Shown: one piece after another, positions 22,017 to 34,099 of the stretch
Position numbering within the stretch: position 1 is the first letter of the stretch
Layout of the letters: every line of letters starts with the position of its first letter
Source of the DNA: Rhabditophanes sp. KR3021
Taxonomy: Eukaryota > Nematoda > Chromadorea > Rhabditida > Alloionematidae
DNA length: 64,000 nucleotides
Assembly: GCA_963281155.1 (NCBI GenBank)
Contig: CAUJLY010000001.1
Location: 6,882,001 to 6,946,000, forward strand
Reading direction: 5' to 3'
The notes under the pieces: generated by a model
Database searches by the model: none
What the model saw: only the letters and a program-made list of their open reading frames with translations
What the model was told of the DNA's origin: nothing
Program-made: the position numbers and the translations under genes

Positions 22017-23045
22017 TCAATTAAGTTGAGGATCATTCTCAAGAGAAACGAATGAAAAGTCATACAATGGATCGAAGGCAACTCGAACTTTTTTTTGAAA
22101 TTCGCTTGAATTATGAACATCCTGCAAATTGAAGACACAATGAATAATCTTGGTATCTAGCAATGGCTCTATTAGCTTTTCCCCTTCAAAGCAAAAAGGA
22201 ATGAGTACAGAGAGGAAGTCAGAAGCCGCCGACTTAGAGATCCCCATCCTGTTCCATTTCCTGAAAATTCGAATTACAAATTTTTTTAAATCAACAAATC
22301 GTCTTGAGCCGTAACGTGAAATCTTTTTTGACTTCTCGAAAGCATCCTCTATTTTTTCATATATTTCATAACGGAAAACATCGTGTAATATTTTAAATAA
22401 TAACTCTTTGAATTGAGCCATTGGTGTGACTGTTGTTGAGGAATTCGAAGTTACATGTTTTTTAACAATATTTTCAACGAATTTACAATATTCTTCCATT
22501 TTGTTATTCTCAACCATACAATCGAGGACCTCGATTAACTCATCGTCTATTTCTTTTTGAATTATTACATTTTCATCATGCTTAAGTTCTTTGAAAGCAA
22601 GACAGAAAGCTTGGCATTCTAATAAAACTGTAAAAATCGAACTTAAACATGCATAGGATAGGAATGCAGTTATTAACTTGTGAATATGTAGTTCTTTTTC
22701 GATGTTAGAAATATTTCTTTGATCTGGGTTGCCTTTGCAATAAAGTAATACGTAGTTTAGAACTATTTCTTGGTAGTGCCTGGACAATGCTTGACGTTTC
22801 TTGGTAAATTTTGCTAATGTAGCATTTGTAGGTATGACGTAATTTGGAGTTTCGTTGGATGACTAATCAAAAAGGAGTATTTATTTATTGTATTAATCAT
22901 GTGGTTAACTTACTGCTTCGGAATTCATTCGGATTTCGGAAAATACTGACTTGATGTCATCCCATGTGACTGATTGGAGATTTCTTTTAAATATTCTGAT
23001 CATGTCACGCAAAGCTGCTGGTAATGGGTTTTCAAAATTAGACAT
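22017..23045 (-). CDS. Unrecognised helical protein, 325 residues
   Basis: I do not recognise this gene. Exon 1 23045-22914 (MSNFENPLPAALRDMIRIF...) and exon 2 22862-22017 join in phase 0 across a 49-nt GT-AG intron. The protein is dominated by predicted amphipathic helices with few Gly or Pro: TKKRQALSRHYQEIVLNYVL, HKLITAFLSYACLSSIFTVL, KEIDDELIEVLDCMVENNK, FKELLFKILHDVFRYEIYEK. This is compatible with an alpha-solenoid or helical-bundle fold. There is no signal peptide; the hydrophobic middle helix contains polar residues and is not a convincing membrane span. The start ATG follows an in-frame region without other ATGs. Function unknown. Confidence 0.65.
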
Positions 23046-24760
23046 GGTAGCACAATAAAAAAAATTGTGAATGGTTATTAAATTGAACGTGTTGACTTAT
23101 CTTCGCATGTCAGTGGACAAACAAAAGTTGTTTTGAGATTAGACAGTTGGAATGATGTTAGTTTGAAAAAGCTTTAAACTATGAACGTTAAATGAGTCTG
23201 GGTCGCAATTTCCTTAGCAAAAGATTAATCAAATCAAATAAATAAATAAATTTAAATGAGTCAAATATGTGCATTGCCCTTTAATGAACGTTTATTAAGG
23301 CTTTCAATAATTATCAAATTTCATTAAAATGTTTACAAACGTCTAATTAATTTTAATGATAAACAATTCAGAATATCTAACTATTCCCTTGTTTTTTCAG
23401 CATTTAAGAAAAACTATAACATTCATAGAAATTAGTATTGATTCTACATAATATTTGTGTAAAAAGTTTATTTCACGGAATTGATAGACAATAAGTTGTT
23501 CGACAGAAGAACAAGTTAACTCTAAGGTAAACGGCTTGTTTGAGAAAAAATTTAATTGCATATTTATGGGAGGAATTCATAGTTCCGTTAATTTATTCTA
23601 ATTCATTTTGCTTCACATAAAAAAATTAATGGGCAAGGTGATTATTACAAAATAGTTGATAATTATAAATTTGTGTTAATGAATATAGTTAAATATTGGC
23701 TCAAATTGGACCACAACTAAAGCTGCCTATAGTCAATTGTGAAATACGAATTAAACATCTACATACATCAACTGTCGAATTTGTTTTCAGGCGTTTTAAA
23801 CAAAGATAGTTTTCACTTTAAAATATGTAACTCATTATAACAGCTAAACAGCCACAAAATAAAAACAAGATCATTTTAACAGAAAACGGTTGATTATACC
23901 AATAAAACATGAACAAAGTGTACAATTAAAAAATAAAATCACCTTCTATCCCCATACTTATTAACGCTATTACTTTGATTAGATCGTCTTTCTTTATCTA
24001 TAAATACATTCAAAATAATTTATCTACAAAAAATGGAAAAGAGACTGGGTGGTCTTTTGTTTAAAATACAGAAAAACTGCTTTCAGTATGCTTGAAATAG
24101 AAGCGGCTATTTCTATGGTTCAGTTGCATAGTAAAACGTTATCTATTTTTCTAATAGCCAATTCTTCAACTAAAATACGTTTTTTGTAAGATAAAAAAAG
24201 AGAATTTCCTTGAGAATCAGTCATTTTTTGGGATACTTAATTGAAAATTACTAGGATGGAGCAATGCAATCTATATTTAAGTATCATATTAAATTAATCT
24301 TCTTTAAAACTATTATTTATTGTACTAAAATATAAAACTTTATCTATTCATTTGTTAGCTTGATGTATATATTGATATCACAAATTACGTTTAAACATAC
24401 CACCTACCCCAAAAAAGTACTTATAGCAAAGTTGTTACACGTTATTACCTGCTTTGTTACTAGAAGAGAGATCACTTTTTAAGGTAGTTACAAACTGTTG
24501 CCTTAATGTAATATAAGATGATGTTGGCGTATATGCTTTGATCAATGATAAGCACATCGTTTAAAGCATTAACAAAATGCAATATTATTCCTTCAAACAA
24601 CATTATCATACCAACATTTTACTATATTCCATGTTTTTTAAACCTATCTTTATACTTTCTCATCAAATGTACAATTCTAAACCCTTCTTTTTCATTTTAA
24701 AGGTATAAAAGTAAATTTTAATGAACATAATTCACTCATATCCTATTTTCTGTCATAAAT
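23046..24760. other. Intergenic region
   Basis: About 1.7 kb between divergent genes. AT-rich, with an AAATAAATAAAT microsatellite near 23238. No coding-like frame or RNA gene seen. Confidence 0.45.
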
Positions 24761-25141
24761 ATGGACAATAAAATAAACTTCTTTATGTTTGATAAGCTTA
24801 ATGAAGTTTACAATTTAGCTTCTAATCCTTTTTTGAAAGATGACAAGAGTGGTTATGGAGCTGGTAAATTGATATATTAATTTTCAGGTGATTTCTTTTT
24901 TGAACCAAGAAGACCAACTGTCTATGCCCGTTACAAAACAAATGTGATTTATCAAGGGCAATATATGTCTTTTTATTCTCCTCATGATTGGAGTTTAGAA
25001 AATTTGTCACAATATCCAGTAGTAAGCAAAGGTATAAATTATAAGTGTTTCTCATATGTCCTGGAGAACGGAAATATTGAAATCCTTGTTCAAGTCATTA
25101 ATCGAAAGGAATATAAGGTTATTCCTGATTTAAAACTTTAA
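24761..25141 (+). CDS. Small protein of unknown function with very short intron
   Basis: Not recognised. The start MDNKINFFMFDKLNEVYNL lies at 24761. A stop in frame at about 24880 requires an intron: the acceptor is ATTTTCAG at 24887, and the donor is either GTTATG at 24852 (36-nt intron) or GTAAAT at 24864 (24-nt intron). Both are phase 1, giving 114 or 118 residues. I prefer the 36-nt version because 24 nt is below what spliceosomes normally handle. The second exon encodes DFFFEPRRPTVYARYKTNVI, then aromatic- and Asn-rich strands ending EYKVIPDLKL. No signal peptide or membrane span. Probably a lineage-restricted gene. Confidence 0.45.
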
Positions 25142-26464
25142 CCTATCGTGATATAGTTCATGAAGTTAGTTGTGTTATTGCACTTTGTTGATTTTAACTA
25201 GCTTGTCCATCTTTTAAGATTAGCTTGTTTGTCTTGATAATGTTATTATCTTAAAAGTCCCTAAAATTAAATGTCCTAATAAGCAAGTTTTCTTTAGCAT
25301 TAAGAAAATATAATAATTTTGTTATGAAAACAAGTTAGCATGTTTTTATTTTGCACATTTACTATCATAATATTTTGATCTACCAATTAAAGAGTCATTT
25401 CTGCGCTTCATTCCAACCATTTGCCGAAAACAAAATGAAGTCTAATATCTTTCAATAATAATGAATATAATAAAAAATTGAAATTGTCCCGGTATAGTTG
25501 CAAAACCGGCTGCTTGCTTTCCCGCAATTTGCAAAATTTAATTCATTTTTTGTCACATTACACCGAACAGTCAAAATTAACCGCATCACTCTTTAATAAA
25601 AGCCAATTTAATACAAAAACCACTTTGAATGAGCATATGTCACTTTTTTTAACAATCACTACATTTATTGCACTAATATTTAAAAATAAATTACTTGTCT
25701 CTCATAAATCACATATTAATAATGGTTTTCGAGCAAAATATACTTATGTTATCCCTACAAGTAAATGTAGTAGACTCCCTCAACTAAGTAAGAGACTTAT
25801 TTTATTTAAACCAAAAAATCATCATCACTATCCAACATATTGCCACACCGAAATTGAGATATGAAAAGACAAACAAAGACATTTATAACTTTGATCTTAT
25901 CGCAAAAGTGTTTAGTGCGTCCAACAGTTACCACACCAATCAACTCCAAACAAAAGCCAATTATTTTAGCAATTAATATTTTCAACGTTTCATTCTTTCA
26001 TTTTAAAAGGTACTCAGTACTTCAAAAATAATCCTATTTTCTAATTCAAATCTCCCTTTGAATCAAACCAACAACAAATTAAGACTTCCAATAAATAGTA
26101 TACCGTACCAATTATGAACATGCTCAATTTTGTATTAATAATAAAAAACTTGTTCCTTAATAATTCATATTTCAATAAGTATAAGTTGTTTTTGAGGTAC
26201 ATTATTTATAGCATCCAACTCTAGCAGTTATTAGCTCCATGCATGATTCATTATGTAGATGAAACTGGCCAAATGATAAATGTGTTAGAATTAACAATAA
26301 TAGTCTGACACTCTCAAGTGTGTGTTTATTAAAAATAAAAAATAATTGGTGGCAGCTCCACCTTTTTTAATTATGACAAATTGATCAAGTCGGCGTATAT
26401 AAATAAAACGACATAATTTATTCTTCCCATTCGAGGTATCTTTTTTTGACGCTTTATTTTACCG
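25142..26464. other. Intergenic region
   Basis: About 1.3 kb. It contains a long but unconvincing plus-strand frame (25478-25864, starting at TTG). Otherwise AT-rich and featureless to my reading. Confidence 0.4.
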
Positions 26465-27358
26465 ATGAATTGGCGAAAGCTTTTTGGTTACAAAAAATTC
26501 GAGGATGACTTTTCGGCTTCTGATGTCAAGTCATCTTCTCCTGGCAAGGTCAAGGTGTAAGTACAGATTAAGCTTATGTAAGATTAATAATAATTTTTTA
26601 GAAACAAAAAAGTTTCCGATGCGCATCCGAACTTTAATAAGGAAGACGACGATGTCATTCCTATGAGTGAATTGAATTGCTCTATTCATAAGCCCGATAC
26701 GATTAGCTTCAATGAACGCCGTATATGTACGCCAAGATCTTCCTTAAACAATTCACCATTATCACCAACACCGGCATCTCCATTACCAACCCCACCGCCA
26801 TTGAGAAGACCAAGTTACAGTCTTTTGCCACGTCTTTACACCATTGGACAGTGAGTACATCATTAAATTATCAATTAATTATTTTTTAGAAAAGCTTTCG
26901 ACGAAGAGAAAAAGCTTATCTGGACCCGATTTACTAATGATATTAATGAAAAATGTGCCATTGAGAATCAAACTAATCAAGCCAGAGATGATAATGGGAG
27001 GCCACCATTCTCAGCTCCTTTCCTTACCTTGGATACTCGTCTCCCATGTGCTTTAAGATCTTTTCTTAGGTGTCAAAGCGACAAGAAGTTTCTTGAATGC
27101 GGATCTCCTACTGCTCTCATCTCCCAGTCGACTTTTCCAAGTCTCCCAAAGTACAACTTTCCTTTGATTTACGAATTTGGCGACTACCAAAACGACCGTC
27201 GCTTTTTCCTTGCCGAAAATGGCCTCAAAGGTCAAAATCGTCGCCCACCACGAAACTTGTATGGAAAAGTGAAGATGTGCGGAAAGCTCGACGACATCGA
27301 ATTCGGAGTCATCTTTTATGTCTTTGTCACAGACATACAAAATCCAAATCCAAACTAA
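26465..27358 (+). CDS. Unrecognised protein with Pro/Ser-rich linker, 269 residues
   Basis: Not recognised. Three exons: 26465-26556, 26602-26850 and 26890-27358. The introns are 45 and 39 nt with GT-AG ends, both after the second codon base; all frames join. N-terminal residues 1-60 are charged (MNWRKLFGYKKFEDDFSAS). Residues about 75-105 are a Pro/Ser/Thr linker with several SP and TP sites (SPLSPTPASPLPTPPPLRRP), possible proline-directed kinase targets. The C-terminal half (from KAFDEEKKLIWTRFTND) is globular-looking, with four cysteines, and ends in a beta-rich stretch (VKMCGKLDDIEFGVIFYVFV). No signal peptide or membrane span. The coding exons are noticeably richer in GC than the flanks, which supports a genuine gene. 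Confidence 0.6.
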
Positions 27359-28562
27359 ACTGATGCTATGCATACAAACGTTGTTTTTGACATAACAAAA
27401 AAATATGTATTTGTATTTATCATCACGCCTCTCCAATACAAAACGATCGCTTCCCTCAACATATGCACACAGTTTATACGCAACATCGGTTATTGAAAAC
27501 CATCTTTTGTCACTGACATGTTCGAATTTGTTTATACTGTAAAGCAAACAACAGAGAGAAATATTTTTATTTTAAATTCATTTACCTAAAACACTAAAAT
27601 ATCGATATAATATTCTTTAAATAAATCAGGCGATACGTTAACTTTTTGTCTAATATTTTGATTCATATTCTTTTCACATTTTTTACTTTGGGAAGCAAAC
27701 CGTGCACATTTTATATCGAATATTTGAGATTTGTTCTTTTGCTCAAGACACCCCTTTTAGATATATTCTCAACTTCTCTACTCAACAAACAAATACAATT
27801 TAGATATTTAGCATGCATTTTTTACATTTATCTCATTTTTAAGATACGTTCTCATTTTTAGTTCTACGTTATTCTATGCCTTACTATATCAACAGCCCAT
27901 ATAGATCAACGGGCCTCGTTAAATAGATGCACATTTCTATTCTACTCATTTTATTATGTAATAACGATGCATATGCTAACTCCTTTGATAGAGACAAATT
28001 TGTATATTTGTTACAGATGCAAAGCACACATCCACAACAACCTATTAGCTCTTTTTAACTGAGGTTATTTTAGCCAAGAATCATTATGATTTTCACATTC
28101 CCTTTTATTTATTAGAACCATTCTTGCCTTTGATGGCTAGTAAAAATGATAAGAACTGTCTTCTATGACTCATAAATGATTAAACTAACAAAAAGTAAAC
28201 TTCCCTCTAATGCCACTACTACCTTTAAGTGTATAGATAATAATCAAAAGTCACTATCAAATAATCTCAAAGTCAGCATTATATTATTTTTTGTCAACAC
28301 CTGCCTATATTGAGTATCCTTAATTAGGTCTTTGGCTTTGATATTTGTCTTTTTTCTTTATTTACTACATATACACTTGTTAAGGACTAGTTAGTTATCA
28401 TAAAAATTAATGTTATTTTTGTTAGTTGTTTAGTTTTATTCAAATTATTATTATCGAGGTGTGCATATGTAGTCGGTTGCCTTTTTCAAATACGGAAGTG
28501 TATAATATTTTATTGATAAACTTCAATATCAATTTATTACATTTAGAAAGCATACATTGACA
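27359..28562. other. Intergenic region
   Basis: About 1.2 kb of AT-rich DNA between two plus-strand unknown genes. No coding frame beyond short random ones; no RNA gene seen. Confidence 0.45.
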
Positions 28563-29132
28563 ATGAGTGGATCTAATGAAGGGTTACCTTTGAGAGAAGT
28601 ACACGAGAATGGGGCCACTGCCCCACCCCCCAATATTAACCGTGCGCCAGCATCTATTCCAGAGGGCATGCCAAACAGTATTCCTAGTATCCGGGTTGAA
28701 AGAATTGGCGGTGACATGTAAGTTTCTTAATTTATCCCAAAATATAATCAATTTTAATTTAGAAACATTTATGTGTATGTAAATTCAAATACGTACAACG
28801 AATACATAAATTCCTTGAGCTCAATGACACCAATGGAAGCTGGAGACACTCATTTTATGCACCATCTTTTTTGCAGATTCATTTACCCAATATTTGAATT
28901 TGACATAAGTGTTGAGAATAGAGATATCAGTTTGGAGAACGTCACGATCTTGTTTTCGGGATATTTTTCACCTCCACAATTGCATTTTGCTCTACCTTCA
29001 CCCAATAACAATAATTCTGAGGAGACTCACAATAATGAACGTAAATTTAATCATGTGTTGATGTTTAATTACTTTATTTAAGTTCCGAAAGTTAATCCAG
29101 ACGACGACAAGGAAAATACACCATTGCTATAA
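28563..29132 (+). CDS. Unrecognised small protein, 160 residues
   Basis: Not recognised. Three exons: 28563-28717, 28763-29040 and 29083-29132 (introns 45 and 42 nt, GT-AG; phases 2 and 1). The N-terminal 45 residues are low-complexity and Pro/Asn-rich (ATAPPPNINRAPASIPEGMP). The middle (INIYVYVNSNTYNEYINSLS) and the region FCRFIYPIFEFDISVENRDI look like alternating beta strands. The C-terminus is Asn- and Asp-rich and ends NTPLL. No signal peptide, membrane span or catalytic motif. The last exon is only 50 nt, but its splice signals are good and it supplies the stop. Confidence 0.5.
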
Positions 29133-29890
29133 CAAACAGATTCACCTATAAGAAAAAACTATCATACGGTACAATGTCTTACCTTCTTGAATAAATAATT
29201 AAACCATCTTCTCTAACTTATCTAATTTGTCCAATCTTGAAATACGCTCATTGTCTGTATTTTATATATTAAAAAATGCGATTGCTCTCAAAAATAAATA
29301 CAAATGAAAGTAGATAATAAAAGTGTACTTCTTGTTAACATATTAATAATGAATGAATGAAATTAGATTAAATCAGTAATCAAAAAAAGGGAATGTATTA
29401 TATTTTTGAATAATCAGACAACCTGGCAGATGATGACAAAGAGCGTATAATGCCAAAGTATTTTTGTGCAACTATTTTTCCATATATTTCATCAACTAAT
29501 ATATATAATTAAATGCCACGTTAAGTATATACCTTAACTATGATAACATTTCCATTTTAAATATTTATTTTTGAAGTTCGTAGCATAAAAAGGATACGGC
29601 CATAAATATACTCATCTCATATGAAATAATAAATTTTGGCAGACACTATTTATTACAATTTGTTATATACATTTATTTTAACACCACCTGTAATAAGCTA
29701 AACAAACATATGTCCATGAAATAAGTTAATAATAACATTTTATTATTGTAATAAATAAAAAATCGGTAACTATTGCGTGATGGTTAAAGACCTTCATTTT
29801 TTTAATATTACATTAGGATAGGCTACCTTTCATTCTCATTTAAGTCTCAGATTTAACTTATCTAATAATATTCTTTATTTTAGATCAAAC
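29133..29890. other. Intergenic region
   Basis: About 0.76 kb, AT-rich. It ends with a TTTTAG acceptor-like site at 29883, a few bases before the next start codon, which may be a trans-splice or 5' UTR splice site. Nothing else seen. Confidence 0.45.
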
Positions 29891-30325
29891 ATGTCTAGCA
29901 ATATAATAGACGAATTTGCTAAACTTGTCCCAACCAGCTTTCTTTTCAACACCAACGCTATCTTCGACGATGCCCTTGGTCCAAATATAATCAAACAAAG
30001 GCTCGGTTCATTTGACTTTTCAATGCTAGAACCTTATTACACAATTTTAAAAACACATCCCAAATCCAAAACCGGAAAAGTCGTTCCATTTCCGGAAGGG
30101 CAAAACTTTCGATATGAACTTGTTAATGTCCATGATTTTTCTCTCAAACTCTGGTATCCTATAGAAAAAGTTGATCCTTACTCAATGAAACCAATTAAAA
30201 ACCGTGTCAAGCATATTGTTATCACTAAACCATTAGCTTTTCCTGATAAGAATGGTGAACCTTGTTTCATAATTCATGGATGGGATCTCAAAAAAGATGA
30301 AAAGTCAAGTGACGATGATGAATAA
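29891..30325 (+). CDS. Unrecognised 144-residue cytosolic protein
   Basis: Not recognised. Single exon starting MSSNIIDEFAKLVPTSFLFN right after an acceptor-like TTTTAG, and ending in an acidic tail (KKDEKSSDDDE). The core has a mixed pattern (FRYELVNVHDFSLKLWYPIE, VKHIVITKPLAFPDKNGEP) that could be a small alpha/beta domain. No signal peptide, membrane span or recognisable catalytic motif. Codon content and the intact frame support a real gene. Confidence 0.55.
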   Translation: MSSNIIDEFAKLVPTSFLFNTNAIFDDALGPNIIKQRLGSFDFSMLEPYYTILKTHPKSKTGKVVPFPEGQNFRYELVNVHDFSLKLWYPIEKVDPYSMKPIKNRVKHIVITKPLAFPDKNGEPCFIIHGWDLKKDEKSSDDDE

Positions 30326-32076
30326 TTGGTCTAATTTTTTGTACTTATTAATACATATTATGATTATTTGTACTGTCCTGTATATTTTTAATATTATATC
30401 TTTCTTATTGTGATGGCTGATTTAAAGAAGGAATGTGTTTGTAGTATCCATTTTGAATAATTGCAAAGAAGTGATTTTGTAACTCTACTTAACTTATTAA
30501 TGTAGATTGATATATTAAATAGTTTCTTTTTTGTATTGCTTATCTGGTGTTTAATAAAGTAAATTTGAATTAACGGATATGTAAAAATTCAATTGGAATA
30601 ACACATGGCTTTTTAATTTATCTGTAAGAAACATGCAGTATCATCATTATTGTGACTATTGTTTTAAGATGTGCCAAATTATGTTTTTGAAAAAAGAATC
30701 AAAAAATGTCTATAAGAGGGTAGCAGATTATTTTAAGTATATATATTCTATAAACAATTTTATATATACTGCTTTGATTGTACTTTATCAGCCTAGTCAT
30801 TTCGATACATACTCATTGGCTGTCGTATATTTTGACACCGTATCCCTTACATCCAGTTAGTACATATTCAGCATATCAAAATTTATTCACAAAATACCAT
30901 TATACATCAATTCAACGGCAGACAAAGTTTAAAAATAAATTCTATTACTACACATATTAATTAAAACGTATTTTTTTGAAAATTAAAAATTTATGTGCGA
31001 TTATTTGCCACAATTGCATTTTTAATCATTATTTCCTCTGATCTCATGATCACTTCATATAATATTATTGCCACGGCCACTTTGTTATGCTACTCTATTC
31101 CAGTGGCAGCGATTTCCTAATTCCAGAATCACCTCCTGTTCTTTTAGACTTTTTCTCTATTTCCAGAAAAACAGCATGAATCCAACAATATCATCTTCAC
31201 AAATAATAACTTCTGTCTTCTTTTATCACATTTTTTATATCCAAGAGAACCAACAAAATCACAGTTGCAACAATCTACCATAAGCGAACATTAAAAGAGC
31301 AAATTATCAAAATCTTATACTCATCATTATCAATTGGCTTATATTGCAAATATATTTCCATCAAAGCTTTGTTCATGATTTAAGTTCCTTGGTTGAACAA
31401 CTAAAAGTTGTTTTCGAAAAAAGGTGCCTTATTATTCATTTCAGTTGGAACCGCCTTAGATTCACCTTTCAAAAGTACTTTTCCCGGTTTTGTTTAATGT
31501 CTAGTAAATAAAAAATTGTCTTATACATGGAAGAAAAGAAGATACAAACTTGTAAAAAAGGCTTCTCTTTTTCAAAGTATATTTAACAATCAGAAAGACT
31601 TTCGATAGATCATACTGGCAGCTACTTCATGATAAGTAAATGATTCAACCCCATTTAACTTCATGAAAATTACCATGCTAACTGAAGCGATGTCATATTA
31701 TCTACTTACTAACACTTTATAGTCGTAATTGAATGGCAAGATGTTTACCAAAATGGAGTCTAAATAACATTTAGATTTAATCGTTGTGTCTAAATATTAA
31801 AAGCCATATAAGTTCCCAATTATGTATAATCATTTAAATTTAACTAAAAGCATTTTTACAACACTTTAATAAATTAAGTCGACCTTTACATAGCCATTTC
31901 TATACAAATATGTACATCACAAATATATAAATGATTTTTCCAATACATTTTCTTCCAACGATTATCTCAGTACGAAGATTGTTTCTAGCGCATTATCATC
32001 ACACACAACTCTTTTATGATCCCATTTTCTTCTTAACAAATTTGTGTAGTTACAATATCACTTACTATCTTCAATT
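30326..32076. other. Intergenic region
   Basis: About 1.75 kb. Several 60-75 codon frames lie here (for example 30633-30860 and 31068-31283), but they are aromatic-rich, random-looking and not coding-like. No RNA gene or clear repeat seen. Confidence 0.4.
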
Positions 32077-33230
32077 ATGATGCCACAGCTAGAAAAAGCG
32101 TACTATATCATCGATAGCGTCAGGACTTACAAAAACTTTGCCGAAGACAGTTCGGATGATGACTTCATTGGCGAACAATTTTTCAGAAGTAAGTTCAATT
32201 GTAATTTACAAAGTCTTTATTGATTTATTTAGGACTAAGAGGCGAACCTGATCTCCCAAAGACTGTTCCTGCCATCAGACAACCACCCTCAGCTGCCATA
32301 ACTAAAGATGGGTTCAAGATACCTTCAATAACAGCTATTGCTGCTCCCAAGAAAGTGTTATCTGCTCAAAATGAAGGACCCGTACTTAAACCAGCCAAAC
32401 GATTATCCCAACAACTGAGTGCTCTTTCAATATCTGGCGTTACTAAAAGCGAGGGTGGCAAAAAGATTGAGTTACCATCACGGAGAAGTGTTCAAATAGG
32501 CTCCGCTCCAATGCCTCAGCAACCTTCTACTACAACACTTGCGGCACCACCTAAGATGCATACAAGACAACATAGAAGTATGATTGTTGGATCTTCTGCC
32601 AGCTCAATCGGAAAGACAGCAGCACCAGCTGGTGGTTTATTTGGAATGATGGCCGGACAACCAAAACCAGTCATGCCAGCAGAAGAAGTTACTCGTGGTA
32701 GAAGAACTTCAGCCAGATTAGCTGCACCTCCGGTGTTATCTTCCGCAACTCTCAGCAGATCCCTAAGATCCAATAGTGTTGCTAGAACCCCAGTGCCTGT
32801 CGCTATTCCAACTGTCCTGCCACCACCCAAACTTCCTTCCTTTGGAGGAAGACAAGGAGCCAGAGCCCGTTCAGAACCACCTAAGCCAGATCGTTCAAGC
32901 AAAACAAGTTACAATCTCCGCGAGACTATCAAGAAACCAGACTTCTTTGTGGTTCCAGTTCCAGTCTCCAGAACATCATCAGTCAGGAGATCCGTATCCA
33001 GAGAAACCCCACGCCTTCCTGCCAAAAGATCCAATTCCGTTGCTCCACCCGCCTCTACAACAACTCCAATGAGACCAAGAATCGGAGCAGCTCCTCTAGC
33101 CACTGCCGCCAGAATCACGGCCCCACCCTCTAACCTGCGCCCCATCGGTCATGTAACAAAAGAAAAAATAGATCTAATGGTTGCTCGTCTCTCACAACCC
33201 AAAAGAAGACAATCCACCCAAATTTCATAA
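32077..33230 (+). CDS. Disordered Ser/Arg/Pro/Ala-rich protein, 369 residues
   Basis: Function not recognised. Exons 32077-32188 and 32233-33230 with a 44-nt phase-1 intron. The start has two consecutive ATGs (MMPQLEKAYYIIDSVRTYKN) followed by an acidic patch (EDSSDDDF). The rest is low-complexity and strongly basic, rich in Ser, Pro, Ala and Arg, with short recurring patterns: RRTSARLAAPP, SLRSNSVARTP, SYNLRETIKKP, SSVRRSVSRETPRLP, KRSNSVAPP. Many R-x-x-S sites suggest phosphorylation by basophilic kinases. Such composition is common in microtubule- or chromatin-associated proteins, but I see no domain that decides. The exon is much richer in GC than its surroundings. Confidence 0.65.
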
Positions 33231-33569
33231 ATTGGTAACTAAATAACAAAAAAATGTGTTGCATGATTAACTCTTCATTTTTTTTGACTATGTATTTTTA
33301 ATGAGAAACAATAAACTGAATGTTTGTAAGTGATTTATGTTTATATCTTATGGAATTGTATCTTAAAAATCAAGTAATGCATAACTTGTCTTCTAATTAT
33401 TCCTTGGTTAATTCAATAACAAGGAAATATGTTTGTGACGTCTGTGGGCTGTGTTTATGTCATGAAAATTAATGATTATACCAAATTAAATGATCGGAAT
33501 GGTTGAAAATAGTAAATTAAGTGCTTGGTTATTTCTTATTTGAAGATATTTGTTTTATTGCATTTCTAG
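33231..33569. other. Intergenic spacer
   Basis: About 340 bp of AT-rich DNA; an ATTTCTAG acceptor-like site directly precedes the next start codon. Nothing else seen. Confidence 0.45.
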
Positions 33570-33937
33570 ATGACGGCTGTTTGTTTGGTTACAATTTTTT
33601 GTTTGATGTTTGGGTTGGTGATGGTTACGATGGTTACTGCCAAGAGATATACTTTTTATATTGAAAGAGAGCAAAATTATTGCAGAAGAAATGAGGTTTT
33701 GGAGATTTGTGGAGGGTGTGAGGGCAGTTGCTTGATTCCGAATATAGTAAGTTTACTCTTTACTAGCTTTTATTTAATCGTCTGTAGGATCATTGCCGCG
33801 GAACATGCCATGGGCCAAGCTGTGTTTGTAAATTTGATAATGGGTATGTCCGTGCTTTTGATGGAGCCTGCATACCGATTCATGAGTGTTCCAGATATAC
33901 AAATAAATGGTATATGCCTAAGTTTTTTAAAGCATAA
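33570..33937 (+). CDS. Secreted TIL-domain serine protease inhibitor
   Basis: Small extracellular inhibitor with one trypsin-inhibitor-like (TIL, Ascaris type) cysteine-rich domain. Exons 33570-33746 and 33788-33937, split by a 41-nt phase-0 intron; 108 residues. Residues 1-24 are a signal peptide (VCLVTIFCLMFGLVMVTMVT). The ten-cysteine TIL spacing is complete only after the splice: YCRRNEVLEICGGCEGSC and then DHCRGTCHGPSCVC, GYVRAFDGACIP, HEC. The N-E pair after the first cysteine and the G-Y-V-R motif are family marks. The reactive-site loop lies between the cysteines around LIPNIDHC; I cannot assign a target protease. Reading through the intron would give a different, wrong C-terminus. 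Confidence 0.85.
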
Positions 33938-34099
33938 TTAATGTAATGATTAAAGTTATCATAAAGTTAAATAAAGAATTGTTTATTAAAAGTGTATATT
34001 TTATGCTACATAAATTGCATTATTACCAAGATAATGTTAAGTAAAAGTTCCTCTTTTGTGGGCCCTTATCAAGAATAATTTGCCAACGGACTATTGAAT

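Noticed and set aside
24761..25141. Third FABP family member
   Set aside because: The gene is small and beta-rich, but lacks the D-G-T-Y turn and the terminal V-Y-x-R strand seen in the two real copies.
25478..25864. 128-codon plus-strand frame
   Set aside because: It begins at TTG, is rich in Ser, His, Asn, Leu and Lys as expected from AT-rich noise, and has no domain, signal peptide that convinces me, or splice context.
27053..27547. 164-codon frame on the minus strand opposite exon 3 of the 26465 gene
   Set aside because: It is the antisense shadow of a GC-richer exon with correct splice joins on the plus strand, and its own composition is not protein-like.
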